A DNA stretch of 64,000 bases from Limnobacter sp. Lineage in GTDB: Bacteria; Pseudomonadota; Gammaproteobacteria; Burkholderiales; Burkholderiaceae_B. The notes beneath the pieces were generated by a model. That model searched no databases. It was not told where the DNA came from and saw nothing but the letters and a program-made list of their open reading frames with translations. A program made the position numbers and the translations under genes. The stretch covers positions 1 through 64,000 of the forward strand of contig JARWZZ010000007.1 of NCBI GenBank assembly GCA_029866125.1, read 5' to 3'. Shown one piece after another: positions 63,984-64,000 of this stretch (position 1 is the first letter of the stretch; every line of letters starts with the position of its first letter).

Positions 63984-64000
63984 TTTCAAAGTGAATTTGT

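Overview
This window looks like the chromosome of a betaproteobacterium of the Burkholderiales, probably Limnobacter or a close relative. That placement is inferred from gene content, not from a database search. Supporting features are an EF-P carrying Arg32 followed by its rhamnosyltransferase EarP, an S-adenosylhomocysteine riboswitch before ahcY, a type-B L31 protein, AmgK/MurU cell-wall recycling, and the conserved dapF-DUF484-xerC block. Nearly all of the window is housekeeping sequence with short intergenic gaps.

Layout. 1-360: 5' tip of a 16S rRNA gene (minus strand) with its leader, boxA and promoter, divergent from rsuA. 361-3826: rsuA, efp, earP and a secreted HEXXH protein. 3832-8044: a minus-strand run (two LpxL-type acyltransferases, dapF, DUF484, xerC). 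8079-13300: a methyl-cycle and one-carbon block (metK, SAH riboswitch, ahcY, tlyA-like, metF, and 5-formyl-THF cyclo-ligase in convergent orientation). 13310-19866: slt, an NDUFA9-like epimerase, then argD, argF and argG.

19933-22672 is the only clear accessory segment. It holds a DUF6602-like predicted nuclease gene, an attC-like integron recombination site, a two-helix membrane protein starting with TTG only 14 nt after that site, and a possibly truncated DUF2971-like reading frame. The arrangement reads as two integron-type gene cassettes with no integrase in view.

22673-31036: murB, yajQ, an orphan UreE-like protein with His-rich tails at both ends, pepN, fbp, and groESL under a perfect CIRCE operator. 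31345-38713: rpmE2, a membrane glycosyltransferase, orn, an M48 peptidase, a His-rich pterin dehydratase, rsgA, a CobD-like membrane protein and a NUDIX hydrolase. 38755-43172: a minus-strand run (UbiH-family hydroxylase, pepP, murU, amgK). 43271-48844: the outer-membrane and ribosome operon lptD-surA-pdxA-rsmA. 48866-64000: putA, murI, a PhnD-like binding protein paired with a hybrid histidine kinase, sulfide-detoxification-like genes (sulfurtransferase and MBL hydrolase), a Bcr/CflA exporter, an alpha/beta hydrolase, a small orphan gene, a beta-hydroxyacid dehydrogenase, a 700-bp repeat-rich non-coding stretch, and aidB.

The most unusual pattern is structural. At about a dozen gene ends, short tandem repeats (11-17 bp units) span or directly follow the stop codon. 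The other leads are the attC-bounded cassette pair, a metK leader that may sequester its own Shine-Dalgarno sequence, and the binding-protein/hybrid-kinase pair.
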